Of a stretch of 64,000 bases of DNA, positions 1 to 12,229 are shown one piece after another (the stretch's first letter is position 1; every line of letters starts with the position of its first letter). Under the pieces are notes generated by a model. That model saw only the letters and a list, made by a program, of their open reading frames with translations. It did no database searches and was not told the DNA's origin. The stretch comes from Heterobasidion occidentale. Taxonomy: Eukaryota > Basidiomycota > Agaricomycetes > Russulales > Bondarzewiaceae. The stretch spans positions 3,038,001 through 3,102,000 of the forward strand of contig JBCAQO010000004.1 in NCBI GenBank assembly GCA_039111635.1, read 5' to 3'. The position numbers and the translations under genes are program-made.

Positions 1-1
1 T

Positions 2-649
2 GTCCATCCGTGGTTCGCGAACGTCTCGGTCGAGACGGCGGCGGGATGGACCGCCGAATTCTTCGATACCTGGAACCTCGAGCCCGCCGCGAAGCTCTCC
101 AACACGCCGAAGATGTACATCGCGGAGACCGGATGGCCCACGGTGCGTTGGCGTGACGCGCCCCGTTGCTGATCGCGCAGGGCTCCCGTGTGCTGATGCG
201 CGTCGTGGCACGCAGAAATCTTCCGATGTTTCTAATGAGAGCAACGGGCCGTCGACCGCGTCGGAGGCGAACCTGCAGACGTTCTTGGACACGTTCGTGT
301 GCCAGGCGAACACGAACGGCACGGGCTATTTCTTCTTCGAGGTTCGTCCCGTCGTCCCGTCGATAGGGTGAGGGCTGACCGTAACCCGATGCATGTTCGT
401 GTGTCTATCTCGGGGTGCAGTTCTTTGACGAGCAATGGAAGGTTCGTCGATTTACTGAAGTGGGACCGAGCTCGTTTCTGATCGGGTTTTGCTTTGTCTA
501 GGACGCCGAATTTGGCGGTGTAGAGGGATGGTGGGGCTTGTTCAATGCAAAGTACGCGACTTCCCATTCTCTGGCCCGTTTTCGATCTTCTGATGCTTGG
601 GCCTGCTCGCAGCAAAACGCTCAAGAACATAGAGATACCTTCTTGTTGA
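2..649 (+). CDS. Glycoside hydrolase family 17 beta-1,3-glucanase, 3' part
   Basis: The last five exons of a gene that begins left of the window: 2-142, 216-341, 421-441, 502-551 and 613-649 (stop TGA 647-649). All four introns are 60-80 nt with GT..AG ends, and the phases join. The first visible exon carries MYIAETGWPT, the GH17 signature whose Glu is the family's catalytic nucleophile; the acid/base Glu would lie upstream, out of view. The next exons read as the end of the barrel (GTGYFFFE, FFDEQWK, GGVEGWWGLF) and the protein ends in IPSC. GH17 enzymes of fungi hydrolyse or remodel wall beta-1,3-glucan and are secreted or GPI-anchored; no C-terminal anchor signal is seen after the final Cys. 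The exact subfamily (exo- or endo-acting, transglycosylase) cannot be told without the N-terminus. Confidence 0.9.
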
Positions 650-2129
650 TATCCCCACGTTCATCATACCCACACCAGCACATGAGTACGATCCTGCTAT
701 CCCCACGAATTTCCGGTGATATTTCGGTTCAAGCTAGCCCTTCCCCCTTTCCCCTCCCACTTTCTCTCCCCCTTATGACTACGACACGGACAGTACGTTA
801 CGCTGCGGTGTCGTTTGTTGTGTTTATCCCCACCCTCGGACATGGACTCGCGTTTCGTCTGTTTGCGAGCACAGTAAGTACAGGATCGCGGTACCGTACC
901 GTACCTACGAGCGTTGAGCGTTGACCACCTACACCACGGACTTGCACCATTTTTTTTCGACTTTTTCCTCGTTCGTTCGTTCGTTCTTTGCGAGTGCGGT
1001 GCACCGATTTGATGTCCTGGATGTCTTGGATGCCTGTGCGGTGGTGTTTACGTTGGCAATGTACTCGTTGAATTGCAGGTGCTCGGCGGTTTTCGGCGGT
1101 GCTCGGCGCTATCTCACGATTTTTGGCGTGGTCTTGGGTGGTCTTGTCGATTGCGTCGCGTCCGGTTTGTGATTTTGACGTGACACGGCCATTTAACATG
1201 ACTCTTTCTACTGTAATGCTGATGGACACGGACGGGCTGTGGAGCTTGATTCGGAAGGTACGTTCCCCCGTTTTAAAAGATTTTGCGTTGGTTGGCTGAT
1301 TGCGCACAGGTTGTAGGAATTGTTGTGGGCACGTAGAATCGAGGTTCGCGACAACGTATTTCTTTCGCTGGTTCGAAGGACGACGGTGGCGTCGAATTCG
1401 TGTGAGTATCGCCCTCGCACATTCCTGGGGGCGTGAAGTCAGATCAGCCAGGATCATCGATCGACCACCCATGTTCGATAGCGTCGATCCGTTCTCGTCT
1501 GTCCTGGCGGTCGTTGGCTTCTTTACATACGCCTTCAGAGTCGTCCCGATATCCTGACAGATTTATCGAGCTTGTCAGACGACGCGACGCTCGCGGCTAT
1601 GTAGGAGACCCTGACGTCCTGTGGCTGTTCGCCGCCGGGACTCGGGACCTCGACGAGGAGATCGTGGCTCTTTCGCTCGGAGCGATGCATCTGAGAGCTA
1701 GTCTTCCCGCTCGAAGGTGGCCCTTGACTAGGGTCTCTCCCTCGACGCTGGTGCGAAGACACTGATGCAGGCGTCGCAGGACATTCCGGCGAGGGGAAGG
1801 ATGGGATCGGGATGAGGGAGGTCGGCTCGGGGCGATGCGTCCTTGACTCCGCGCGCCGTGGAGAGGAATCTGCAAGAGGGGGAGTTGGTTCTTTGAGTTG
1901 ATTGTTCAGAAAGCTGTGTGTGTAAGTGCATCGCGCGACTCGGGTTTGGGTGCGGCCGGCATCGGTCTCATGAGTGGATTCTAGATGCGACTGTCGATTG
2001 CTATGAATGTCGCATGTTGTATATCCGCAACCTTGTTCTCGAATGCTGACGGACGCTCTTCGCTGATCCTCACTGGTTCTGATATTAACGGGGCTTCGAG
2101 CTCGGATCTACACCGTGGGTGCTGCGGAA
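650..2129. other. Gene-poor interval after the GH17 gene
   Basis: I see no convincing coding exon. A TC-rich tract near 735-775 may belong to the GH17 3' end. One good intron-like pair (gtacgt at 1258, cgcacag ending near 1310) follows a short open stretch, so a small unrecognised gene cannot be excluded. Confidence 0.4.
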
Positions 2130-3240
2130 TCTAGCATAATTTAGCATGATCTAGCACGATCTAGCACGATATCCCGCGATTTTGCTAGACCTTGCTAGAT
2201 CTAGCAAGATGTCGCGAAATGGGCACGTTAATTTCTAGTACTTCCAGAATCATGCGACATCGGCCGGGGCCTTGCTGGATAATGCCAGAGGATAGCCAAA
2301 GATCCTGCGACATCTCCAAGTTTAGCTACTGTATCTGGTGCATTTGTAGTCTCATGAGCGCTGACCTTACACATAAACAGTTGTTCTGTTTCCCAAGGCA
2401 AATTTTTGAAAAACAGCCCCCGTACCTTGAAAGAAAGACCCGCTGGTTCGATTGATGGAGAAGTCTGGAGAACGGAAGAGATCTGGCAAGATTATGCTAG
2501 ATCTTGGAGTTCGAAGAGAAGACACTTGGCCCTTGGGAGCAGCACCGCTAAGTCACTGCTACACACTCAAGCGCTCGATGCTGCTATAGAGAGTGCTAGA
2601 TGCTGCTAGATGCTGCTATAGAGAGTGTTAGATACTGCTAGATATTGCTAGATGCTGCTAGATGCTACTAGATGTTGCTAGATGTTGCTAGATGCTGCTC
2701 GTCATTGCCGAACGTCGCTAGACATTATGTTGCCCATCGTTGCCAGATATCGCCAGATGCTGCTCATTGTTGCGAGATGTTGAGAAATGTTGAGAAATGT
2801 TGGGAGATGTTGCTAGATGCTGTCCGTTGTTCAATTTACTCGACGTCGCTAGACCTTGTGCTCGTTGTTGCCAAATGTTGCCAGATGTTGCTAGATAGCG
2901 CTAGATAGCGCTAGAAGCTGCTGTTGTAGACTGCTAGGCGTTGCTCGATGTTGCCAGATCCTGCTTGTTGGTGCTCGATGCTGCGAGATGTTGCAAGATC
3001 GGCAAGCTTGGCTTGCCACACAAATGTGGCATCTACATTGTTCACCAGTTTCCGTTCAAGACAAGACCCGAAGCATATCGTCACTCTGGCAATAAAGATA
3101 GAGCGCTGTTGTGAAGAAGCGCCGATCTCAGACAATGTGAGTGAAATTGTCGCTAGTTGTCGCTGCTCGCACCAGATCCTACCAGATCCTGCCAGATCTT
3201 GCTAGATCTTGCTAGATCTTATCAGATTTTCCTCGATCTT
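2130..3240. repeat. Degenerate 10-bp minisatellite, TGCTAGATGY type
   Basis: The stretch is built from imperfect copies of a decamer close to TGCTAGATGC or TTGCTAGATG. The densest run is about 2585-2700, where ten or so units follow head to tail. Further units are scattered to about 3240, mixed with variants such as TAGCACGATC and TGCCAGATCC. Short AT-rich unique pieces interrupt it. No coding frame survives across it. Confidence 0.85.
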
Positions 3241-3844
3241 GCCATTGCCACAAGATCTGCAAGGAATTGGCACCATGTTCTTTCACGTCGAGGCCCATTG
3301 CATTACAGTGCAATCTCTGGACTTGATAAGTTTCTTGACCTACCAGTTTTACCCCATCTACGCTACACGACTAGTATAAGTTCAGCACAAACAAAGCAAA
3401 GCTTCATTCACTTTTGTCAAGGAGAAGGCGACAGACACACCTATAGTCTTACTGAAGGCCCAGCTCTTCATCTGACCATTCACAATCCGACACCTCTCGC
3501 GAATTGAAGACGATAACAAGTTAACGTAATGCGGGTAATAGTAGGTAGGAACACGATGTTCTTTATCGTCTGAGGTTATGTGTGGTTCATGCAGAGTTCT
3601 ACATCAAGACTGTAGGCAAAATAGGGTGCACTGCGATAGCAGCCTACACGAGGATGCCACTCGTCCTGGGCGCCGTGTGATGACAGCTGTGGCCTTGAAG
3701 TAAGAAATATCGTGCATTGGACATACGTTGATGCTTGATTGTAAACATTCCGCTATCCATACAGTGGCCGTCGTCGAGACATGGCCGCAACGCCCTCCAC
3801 AATATCCGATACACATGCAACAAACCATGTCGAGGAGGACGACC
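3241..3844. other. Unassigned interval at the 3' side of TMA46
   Basis: No gene recognised. It contains the presumed 3' UTR of the minus-strand TMA46 gene just left of 3845; the remainder shows no repeat or protein signal that I can name. Confidence 0.4.
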
Positions 3845-5336
3845 TCACTGACCGCCACCGTCTTCCAATGCCAAGGCCCTGATCCGCTCCTCTTCTGCAG
3901 CCAAGTCAGCGTCTTCCTGCTCGCGCCTGTACTTTGCAAGGTCCCACTCGTCCTCGTCTCCCTCGTCCTCGTCTTCGAACCATTCGGGGTTGAATTGGAA
4001 CTGCGTGCATATCAGTCACTGTCGATTCGCACCCAGAGATGGGAAAGCGAGCGTGAAAACGCAAAACGCACCAAATCTCGTCCGCTCATACCCGAATTCT
4101 TGCCAGCGGCGTGCTGCTGGTCCTTCGCCTTGCGCATAGCCTCCACTTCGGCTTCCTTTTTGTTCATCCGTGTTTGCTTCCACTTGGCAAACGTCTCACG
4201 CGTCACTGGTGTCAGGTTCGTACCTAGTTTGTGTCGCTGGAGATGCAATCCAGACAGACAAAACACCACGAAAAAAGAGGGGGGGTTAAGGCATAGCTTG
4301 GAAAGATCAGACAAGGTTTCAAATAAAGCGCACCTCGACCTCCAAAAACTCTTCTAGTGTGATCGTGTTTGCTTTCTCAGCTGCTTCCGCAGCTTTACGC
4401 TGTGATTTCAGTACGAACCCTGCAGGAAGCGCGTGTCGGTATTGGCAGAGATCGCCATTTGGACATTGCCAGAACCAGCCGAACCTGTGTCAAAGGTGTG
4501 AATGAATGGGTCGGGCCACTTCGTGCGGAAGAATGTACTTTTGTGTCTCGATTGCCTCGATAAAATGTTTGCAGACAATCTGACACAGAGCGAGTGATAC
4601 GATGAGGTGAGAGAGATGCGAGGGACTGAAGGGAACGCACGTCGGTTGTTGTCCGTGGGTTGCCGTGTTTCGAGAGCACGACCTCTCTAAGCTTCGCCTC
4701 GTCCCAGGTATCCATCGTGTCTTTACGCGAGATGGTTTCAAACTCCCATGCAGAAGCAAGCGAACACACTCACCAGCCAACTTCTCCTCCCGAGTATCCG
4801 CGTATAAATTGCGCTTCTCAACCTTCCTTTCGACATCTAGATTATGACTGAACTTGCACTTGACTCCTTTGTCGCAGTGACCCGCTTTGAAGAACGCGCA
4901 TAGCAACGTCTTGGGGTCCACTCCAAACGGCACCTTCTGAGCCTGCACTGGACGTAAGAGCGCAGCGTCATCCCTCTTGCGCTGCTCCTCTTCGGCTTTG
5001 GCTTTCGCGCGCAGCTCCTTCTCGCGCTCCTTTGCAAGCACATCAGGTGATTTACCGGCCATCGAGGCTTGCGCCTGAATCCGCGCGACCTCCTTTTGGA
5101 CCTTCGCAGACTTGTTTTTCTGTACGCGTGCGGGGAGGGTGAGTACGCATGCATTCAGAAAGAGCAATAAAAATGAGAAAAGGGGGTGCGCTAACATTCT
5201 TCATGCCGAAGGTCTGCAAGTCGAGGTGCGCGCATCAGTACGGACGATCTCCTCAGGTGAAGCGGAGGAGCTGGACCACCTTGTCGACCTTGACCTTGGA
5301 CGACGAGCTCGGCTGGGCCTGTTTCTTTGGCGGCAT
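3845..5336 (-). CDS. TMA46: TMA46 / DFRP1 homologue, CCCH zinc-finger DRG-family regulatory protein
   Basis: Eight exons on the minus strand: 5336-5280, 5213-5196, 5119-4774, 4720-4641, 4579-4539, 4484-4334, 4236-4072 and 4000-3845, giving 337 aa with no frame break. The start MPPKKQAQ and the [14 protein letters not shown] segment are typical of the Tma46/ZC3H15 family, which binds the DRG GTPase Rbg1 and associates with translating ribosomes. Two CCCH fingers are visible: [19 protein letters not shown] (C-x7-C-x5-C-x3-H) and one ending [11 protein letters not shown], split over an intron. The next stretch ([23 protein letters not shown]) matches the DRG-binding region, and the C-terminus is acidic ([13 protein letters not shown]). 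Length and domain order are as expected for the family. Confidence 0.93.
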
Positions 5337-5339
5337 TTT

Positions 5340-6420
5340 AAGCTTTGGCCCCGAACGGATGATGCTGATGGGATGAGGAGTATGTCGAGCAGGTCGTGAT
5401 AGACGGCGATGACGGTTGAATCAGCCTCGGAAACTGCTCGAAGGCAAGGAAATTGTTTCTCATCACGTGATCATCATTGTCGCGCTGGCCAGCCGTCTTG
5501 CGGCATCGTTGACGACGATCTCCTCCAGACATACTTCCAGTCATCACATTGAGGAAGATTCGGAACGACTCAATTTCGTCTTTTTTATTTCCGGCGAAGC
5601 GAGTAATCACCTCTTGTCCGTCTAGGATCGTGGTAAGTCGAGAGCAACCCTCGATCAGTTGATCAATGCTTGCTCCGGTCAAAATGTTGTTCCAGGTGGT
5701 TCCCAGCTCACAACTTGCCCGCGTGTCTGTACAGAAGTAACAATTCATTATGAGGCTTCATTCATCCACACATCATGATTGATTGAAATTGAGATGGCTT
5801 TCATTATGATCTCTCCCATCAAGCATCAAGGCGAGATCACTCATCGACTGCCCAAGATTCCTTCCACAACGCCTGCCTTTGCTCCGCATGTAGTCAAACC
5901 TTGGCTTATAGATGACCCTTACAACCGGAATGTGTGAGTGATTGTTGCCTGTACTTTGTACAACCCTTAGTTTTTGCATTGGTTTCCCATCTGGCTTGGA
6001 TGCAAGACATCATGGAATCCGCACAATACGAGAGCACCAACAATAAGGTGATCATAACATCCGTCAAGTCTTCACACCACTCATCGTAAAGTGATCAGAG
6101 CGTAGTCGTTTCCGTTATGATCCGCCTTTGCGAGAAGAGCTGGCGCTCCGCGAGAATACCACCATACGGCGGGTCCGCAATGATTAGTTTGTCTATGTCG
6201 GGAGTTCGACGGTCAGCCAACATCAGCCGTAAACGATCGGTGCCAAGGCAATCCAATTGTTTCGAATAAGTACGTGAGAGAGGCGCAGGTCATCTCGCTA
6301 CCAGGTGAGTCGTGACTTCATCATTATTTCTTCTTGCCAAACGAGACTGCATCTCTGTAAGTCCGCGATAGACACCTGTTAGCTTATGAGCATAAACTGT
6401 TTGAATGATCGTGCATCGAG
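5340..6420 (-). pseudogene. Degenerate region with a DPPYG methyltransferase-like motif
   Basis: Read on the minus strand, 6290-6100 encodes a stretch containing DKLIIADPPYGGILAE. DPPY(G) is motif IV of N6-adenine and related amino-methyltransferases. The frame upstream meets a TGA and downstream another stop; further open pieces at 5979-5773 and 5748-5410 are in other frames. No continuous gene can be built, so this is either a decayed coding region, a gene with several introns that I cannot resolve, or chance. No substrate is proposed. Confidence 0.35.
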
Positions 6421-7910
6421 ATGTTCACCTACTTGTTGTATCCAGATGGACTTTGTCACACGCAAGCCGTTGATATATGGGGCAGGAACAATCGGACGCA
6501 TGTTTTGTACAAAGGACATTTGATCACGACGACACACTCCCCATCATCTCCACTTGTCCGAACACCGTTTCATGTCTTCTATTGTTCCGCTTTCCTAACC
6601 CTTGTGGTCCTCACGTCTCCTACGAGACGGCAGCCGGCGCTCATCAGTCGTGATTCTGCATCAAAACAAAAGGTCAGCTGCCTGTCTGATCTGGGTTTGC
6701 AGTCTCCATCCGGTACTGTATCCCGCATCAACACACGCTAGGACGACGTCTTGGCGGCTCATGTTCGAACTGGTCACCGTTAAGTGGTGAAGATGTGCCG
6801 TTCTGGCGAATTGATATCTGCATCCACTCACGACATGATCCAGGGTACCACCGTCTTCGTCGCCCACCCTCGTGCCTGCCATTCACACGGAGACCGCCAG
6901 CATCTTGTCGAAGCCATATTCCACTGCACCACAGGGTTTGAGATGCATGCTCCGACCCATTATGATGGGGTTATGTCTAGAACCTGCAACGATTACGCAC
7001 TAGCCGACAATCGATTTGCTCTTCTCGTGATCTGCATCTTGTCGCTCAATATCGCCCCAATCGATTGTGGTCAAGGTGCACGCCTCCAACCTTACAGTCT
7101 GCTGAAACCCCCGGGGCCATTACTTTCGTTGCGCCGGCGCCCGGACTCCAACGATCATGGAGTCGGATCAGGCAAGTTACGGCCTTGTGTTCAAGCTCTC
7201 TGCGCACGTAGTCCACATTTCCATTTGTCGTTCTGCAGCCTTGCACGTCGACAGACATCAACGCCTCTCCGCACTCGCATCAGTGGCAGATCTAGATGAT
7301 ATTAATCGGAGCTGATAGCCACGACCACACCTGCCTGATCCCTATTCTCTTTTGACAGTAAGCCTTGTCTTCAAAAGCTTGACTGTCACGCCCGGTACGC
7401 GAGTCAGCGTTTAGCTTCCCTCCCGCACCGCCTCCACAGAAGCAATTGTCGTGCACAGCCTGGCTCTTCACCACCGTCGGCACTCGTGATCGGCCCATTT
7501 TGGCGCAGGTTTTCTGTGGACGATCAGATCCACGCCGCGACTCCCGAGATCTCTCGTTAAGAAGCAGTTTAGGGCGATCGTCATGGCGGTGCGATCTTGA
7601 TCCTTCACGGAGTGTGGCTGCTTGTACATAGTCTAGGATGCCTCTGGGCCATGTCTCTGTATATAAGGCCGCAGTGATTGTGTGACGGTGGTGGAGGGTT
7701 CTGTAACATGTTTGATGTCATGACCTGTTTCCTCCCAGACCTCGAGGTTTCTGAGCGTGGAAGAATGAACACATTTGTGCTTATGGTCGTCCCCTGTGGG
7801 ATCGCGCTCGGCAAGGGACGTGTCTGTTCTGGCGAGTCCTGCATGGTCATCATTCCTTCGTCACCTCCAGCACTACTCACCCAGTGCCCATGACGGACGT
7901 GCACACGATT
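6421..7910. other. Unassigned interval
   Basis: Only short open frames on both strands, none recognised. A TATA-like TATATAAGG lies near 7659-7667 on the plus strand. I see nothing further that can be supported. Confidence 0.35.
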
Positions 7911-10373
7911 CACTGATGTCTGGGCGTCTATCTCGGCTGGTGAAGGGAACCGTGTGCGTATTGCGTGCCGCGCTGGACGCCTCGGACCCAGGCTTCTCCG
8001 CGGACATGGCCGCGGCAGCTCGCGAGGGCATCATCCCCTGCCTGCCAGTCGGCCACCAGCTCCGAGCGGTCACACGCTACGCGCGAGTGTTCGTTCCGTC
8101 GAAGCGCGCTGTGGGCATGATTGATTCCACGACGATCCAGCCATACTTGGTATGCACACGGAGGTGCAAAGGCGCATGCGCCGACGATCCTTTCTGCTGC
8201 GCAGGCCCTGGCCCGCGCTGTCGAATGGTCATAACACGGTTCCCGTTACAACACGGTTTCCGACGCGCGCGCCGGGGTGCTCGGAGCCACTCGACCCGTC
8301 TTCTTCGCGGGCTCCGTTTCGGCATGTCGACGGACCACGAGTCAGGGATCGGAAGCCGCCCGGCGATACGACGGAGACAGGCACCGGCGCGCACGCGGGT
8401 GCCCCATTCTCCCGACTGTGGACGGTCTGTGGACCCGCGCGCAGGGTCCTCCCGCCCCGTGCCTGCGCGGGATCACCGAAACGCGAGTCCTGGGGCGATG
8501 CCCCCCGCGGGCCAGAGCACCACAAGTCCACGTCTGGCGCCGGAATGTTTTTTCTTTCTCCTTTGCGCCGTGTTCGATGGGTCCGCGTGTGCGTCGATCG
8601 TGTGAGGAGACGTGGTCGATGGGCATCAGACGCGGGCGGGCGGGCGGGCGGGCTTCGAGGTCTGCGCGGGCTCCGCGCGGCTGGCCTGGGTGGATCACCA
8701 CGCGCGGGCGCGGGCTCCTCGTGCTCGCAGTTGATCCGGCGCGGGGCGCTGCAGGGTGGGGGGCTGTGGGCTGTGGGCCGCTGTGGGGAAGAGAAGAGGA
8801 AAGAGGAGGGGGGGCCAATCCGCACGTCCGATCGCACTGCATCATCGGTTGCGAACCACAGGCCGTGGGTGCTGCAGGCGCTCTCCGCGCGCTTCTCCCG
8901 GGAGGCGGTGAGAATGCGGTGAGCGGAAGGACTCGGCGAGGAGGGGAGGGACGCAGTAAGTCCCTCGTCGGTGGACGGACTGGGCTCGAGGGTCGAGTGC
9001 CGATGAAGATCCCCGCTCGCCCGCATTGCAAGCCAGGGCGGACGGCATCGACACCACGAGACGCTGCGGCCCAAGAAGCAGGGATCCATCATGTGATCGA
9101 TCGGACCGCTCGACGCAGAGGCTGCCAATAGCTTGTGCGACATCCGACGGCCCAACAACGCTTATGACGGCGATGATGCAGAGTGCGTAGCCCCCTGGCT
9201 AGACTGCGAACGGCAGGGTACCGCATCCACACTGAAGTCACCGTCCGCGGGGCTGCGGAACGCGTCAGATATAGCTCGCTTGGCCACCGCGCACCGCACG
9301 ACTGTGTGATCCGTTGATGCGTGACGAGCGTCGTCTTTACAGCGGTACGGCTGTGCGGGCGTAAGGGGGCGCAGGCTTCAATGCATGTACGGCGCGAGGT
9401 CTAGGTAGATACCTCGCAGGAAGCAGGTCATATCCGATCGAGCGCAGACGCAGATGAAAAGGGCCTCGACGCGGTGCCGCGAACCGCGTCCCGAGCGGGT
9501 GGTGTGTCTGACGTCGCCCAAAGCAATGGCCGACATGCAAACCAAACCCACATCTTCTCGTCCGCGTCAATGCGTCCGGGGATCGTCGAGCGGCCGCGCC
9601 GAGAGCACCAAGCAGCCTTCTCCGGCCTTCGGACCTAGAGCTCCACGAGTTCCAACATCGCAGCCGCAGCCGCCGGCGACGAAGAAAAGAAGCCCGGATC
9701 CGCACAGGAACTTGGGTTCGATGCATGCGTATATATAGCGGCGAGCGCCGTCCTCCGGCGCCCGGTGCCCCATGCCCTGCGCCTAGTGCGGGCGGGACGA
9801 ATGCGCGCGCGAACGAAGGCCTGCGGTGGAGGGAGTGTGTATGTGGGTGTGTGGGCGTATGAGCGTGTAGGCATGTAGGCTTGTAGGCCGTAGGCGTACA
9901 AGCGAACAGAAGCGACCCCGCATCGAATCCGCAAGGGGTCGACGCGCGCCCGCCGAAGCGCCGCGCGAATCGATCGAAGCCCCTCCCGAGTAGTCGAGAC
10001 CCTGACGACGCGCCATCCATGCATGCGCGACATCCCCGCAAAGGCGCATCGCGCCGGCGGACAAGAGCCCCGGCGGAGCAGCCGCCCTCGGAGGGCCTGC
10101 GTCTCGGAGGTGCGGGGGACGCGACGTACAGGGGCCAGTGCGCGCGCTCCGAACGGGCGCTGCGGTGGTGGCCTGCTTGCGTGCGAGGCGTCAGCTTCGG
10201 CGAGTGGGGTGGGCCGAGCCGTCGTCGGCGACTGCATGTTGCGCGCGCGCCGCGCGGACGCTGTGGTGCTGGATTAGGGAGCGACGCGCGCGCGTGCCCG
10301 ACTTGCCCGAGTCTTGACTCTAGGGCGGGCGAGGGTGAAGCCGGGCTGGACGGTGGACGCGCTTTTGTCGCTG

Positions 10374-10400
10374 CCATACCATACCATACCATACCATACC
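10374..10400. repeat. CCATA microsatellite
   Basis: Five uninterrupted CCATA units followed by near-copies (CAATATACC, AATATACC) up to about 10420. Confidence 0.9.
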
Positions 10401-11002
10401 GCAATATACCAATAATATACCGCGCCGTCATGGCATGCCAAAGCCTCCGCGTCCCTGCTCTCCACCCGTCTCCTGGCTCTGGCGGGTCGGAGACGGGCCT
10501 GGCTGGCCGCTTGCAGATAGCGGCAGATTCGCGAGTCGCGCGCAGGTCGAGCAAGAGTCGCCCGTCTGTCCGTGCCTGCGCGTGTGCAGGCTGTATCACC
10601 GAGCCAGCCAGCCAGCAAGCAGGAGACGTACAAGGCCCCGACGAGCGCAAGGCGCATGGGGCCTGATGGAGAGCCGATTGGCAAAGGCTCGCAAAGGCTC
10701 GCGAAGACAACAAAGACACGCAAAGACACGCAAAGCCAGCAAAGTCTCGCAAAAGCCTCGCAAAAGCGCACATCAGCTCCATCTTCGCGCATGAGCACGA
10801 TCGGTGCACCGCCGCGAGATCTAGGCGTCCCCGCGTCACGCAGCGCCAACAGCACCCCGACACGCCCGCCGCAAACCCGATACTGATACTCGAGATCGAG
10901 ATCGAGACCAAGACCAAGACCGAGGCTCGAGGCTCGAGGATCTGCAGCCAGTGCACGCAGGTGCAGCACCGCTCTGCTCTGCGCTGCTCTGCGTTGCGGA
11001 AG

Positions 11003-11023
11003 TATGGATGGATGGATGGATGG
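11003..11023. repeat. ATGG microsatellite
   Basis: About five ATGG units in a row, with further single ATGG units near 11141-11150. Confidence 0.85.
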
Positions 11024-12229
11024 ACGGACGCAAGGAGTCGCGTGCCGACTCTCGAGCCGTCGATCGTGATCGTGCCTCCGTGCGCGATCCGGTGAAGAAG
11101 ACCAGAGGCGGTGCGCGAAGCCTGCAGATGTTGGTGTACTGTATGGATGGATGTATTAGCTTACATAGTGCTTGGGCGGACGTGCGAGGCTTGGCTCGAG
11201 GTCGATCTGCGAGCGGCCCCCGCATTGCTGTGCGCGCGGTATGGGCGAGGGCGAGGGCGAGGGCGAGGAGTATACCGTTGAATGCGATGAGAGTGTTCGC
11301 GCGGCGTGCGGTGGCGTTTAGGCTCCCGTGTGTGGTCGTTTGGGTCTAGGTGTGGGTGTGGGTGTGGGTGTGGGTTTGAGTTTGGGTGTTGGGCGGTGCG
11401 GAGCGGGGCGGTGCAGTGCGAGGCGGTGCATCGACTTGCGAGGGGTCGAGAGCTAGAGTCGCGTGCGTCGCCGCGGAGTCGGGCCGCGGTAGGAGTCACC
11501 TAGTCGAGTAGGGTCGAAGAGAGTGTGGAAGATGTGAGCGGGGGCGGGGGCGGGCTGTGGTTCGTCTCGATCGTGATCGCGTGCGCCGTGCGCGGGGGTC
11601 GGTTCGTGTGGGCTTCGCGAGGCTTCGCGAGGCTTCGCAGGGGCGGGGCGTCGGGTGCCGCTGCGCTGGCGGTGGGGTGTGCGGTGGGGCTCGGACGCGG
11701 TGTGTGCGGCGGTGATGGTCGCGGGGCGACGGGAACACGGGCGGTCGAGTCTCGGGTGCGGCGTGCGTTGGGGGGGGGAGGCACTCTAGGTCGCACAGGG
11801 GCTGGGTCATTGAATTACAATGCAGGGGCGGTCACGGCAACCGCGCGTATGTACATGCAGCCGTAGTTGGCAGGTCTGGGACGGAGCGGGAGCAAAAGGG
11901 GGGGGACAATGGGCGGAGGAGGGAGCTGAGATGGAAAGAAGCGAAACGAGATGCAAGGGGGATCGCGACGGAGCCTGATGATCGGCGCCTGGGGTGGCTG
12001 GTAGGTGGCGGAGAGGTGTAGTGTCGTGCACGTGTGGGCTGTGCGGAGCGGTGCAGGCACGGTGGAGGTTTGCAGTCACGGGAGGGACAGGGTCGGAGCT
12101 TGAAGGGGGAGGTGTGGCTGGCGTCGGGCACTGCCTTGATAAATGTGTGATCACAGCCCTGCACACACCGTCTCATCCGCCGCCGTGCTCTCCACAACCG
12201 ACTCTCTTAAGCCTCGCCGTCCATCGCCC

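Larger units (their letters stand above)
7911..12229. other. Long GC-rich, gene-poor tract upstream of the zinc-finger gene
   Basis: Base composition is strongly GC-rich from about 8200, so stop codons are rare and long open frames occur on both strands at once, for example 9337-10956 on the minus strand. None has a recognisable domain and most are low-complexity Arg/Pro/Ala. The first part (7917-8180, plus) is the most protein-like but unrecognised. Simple repeats lie inside (CGGG units near 8636-8652, CCATA and ATGG runs listed separately). The tract may include a long promoter and 5' UTR of the gene at 12230. Confidence 0.4.

Noticed and set aside
8152..9158. Overlapping long frames on both strands
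   Set aside because: Mutual shadows in GC-rich sequence with no recognisable protein features.
9337..10956. A 539-codon open frame on the minus strand
   Set aside because: The tract is so GC-rich that several frames on both strands are open at once; the translation is low-complexity and has no domain or convincing splice structure.
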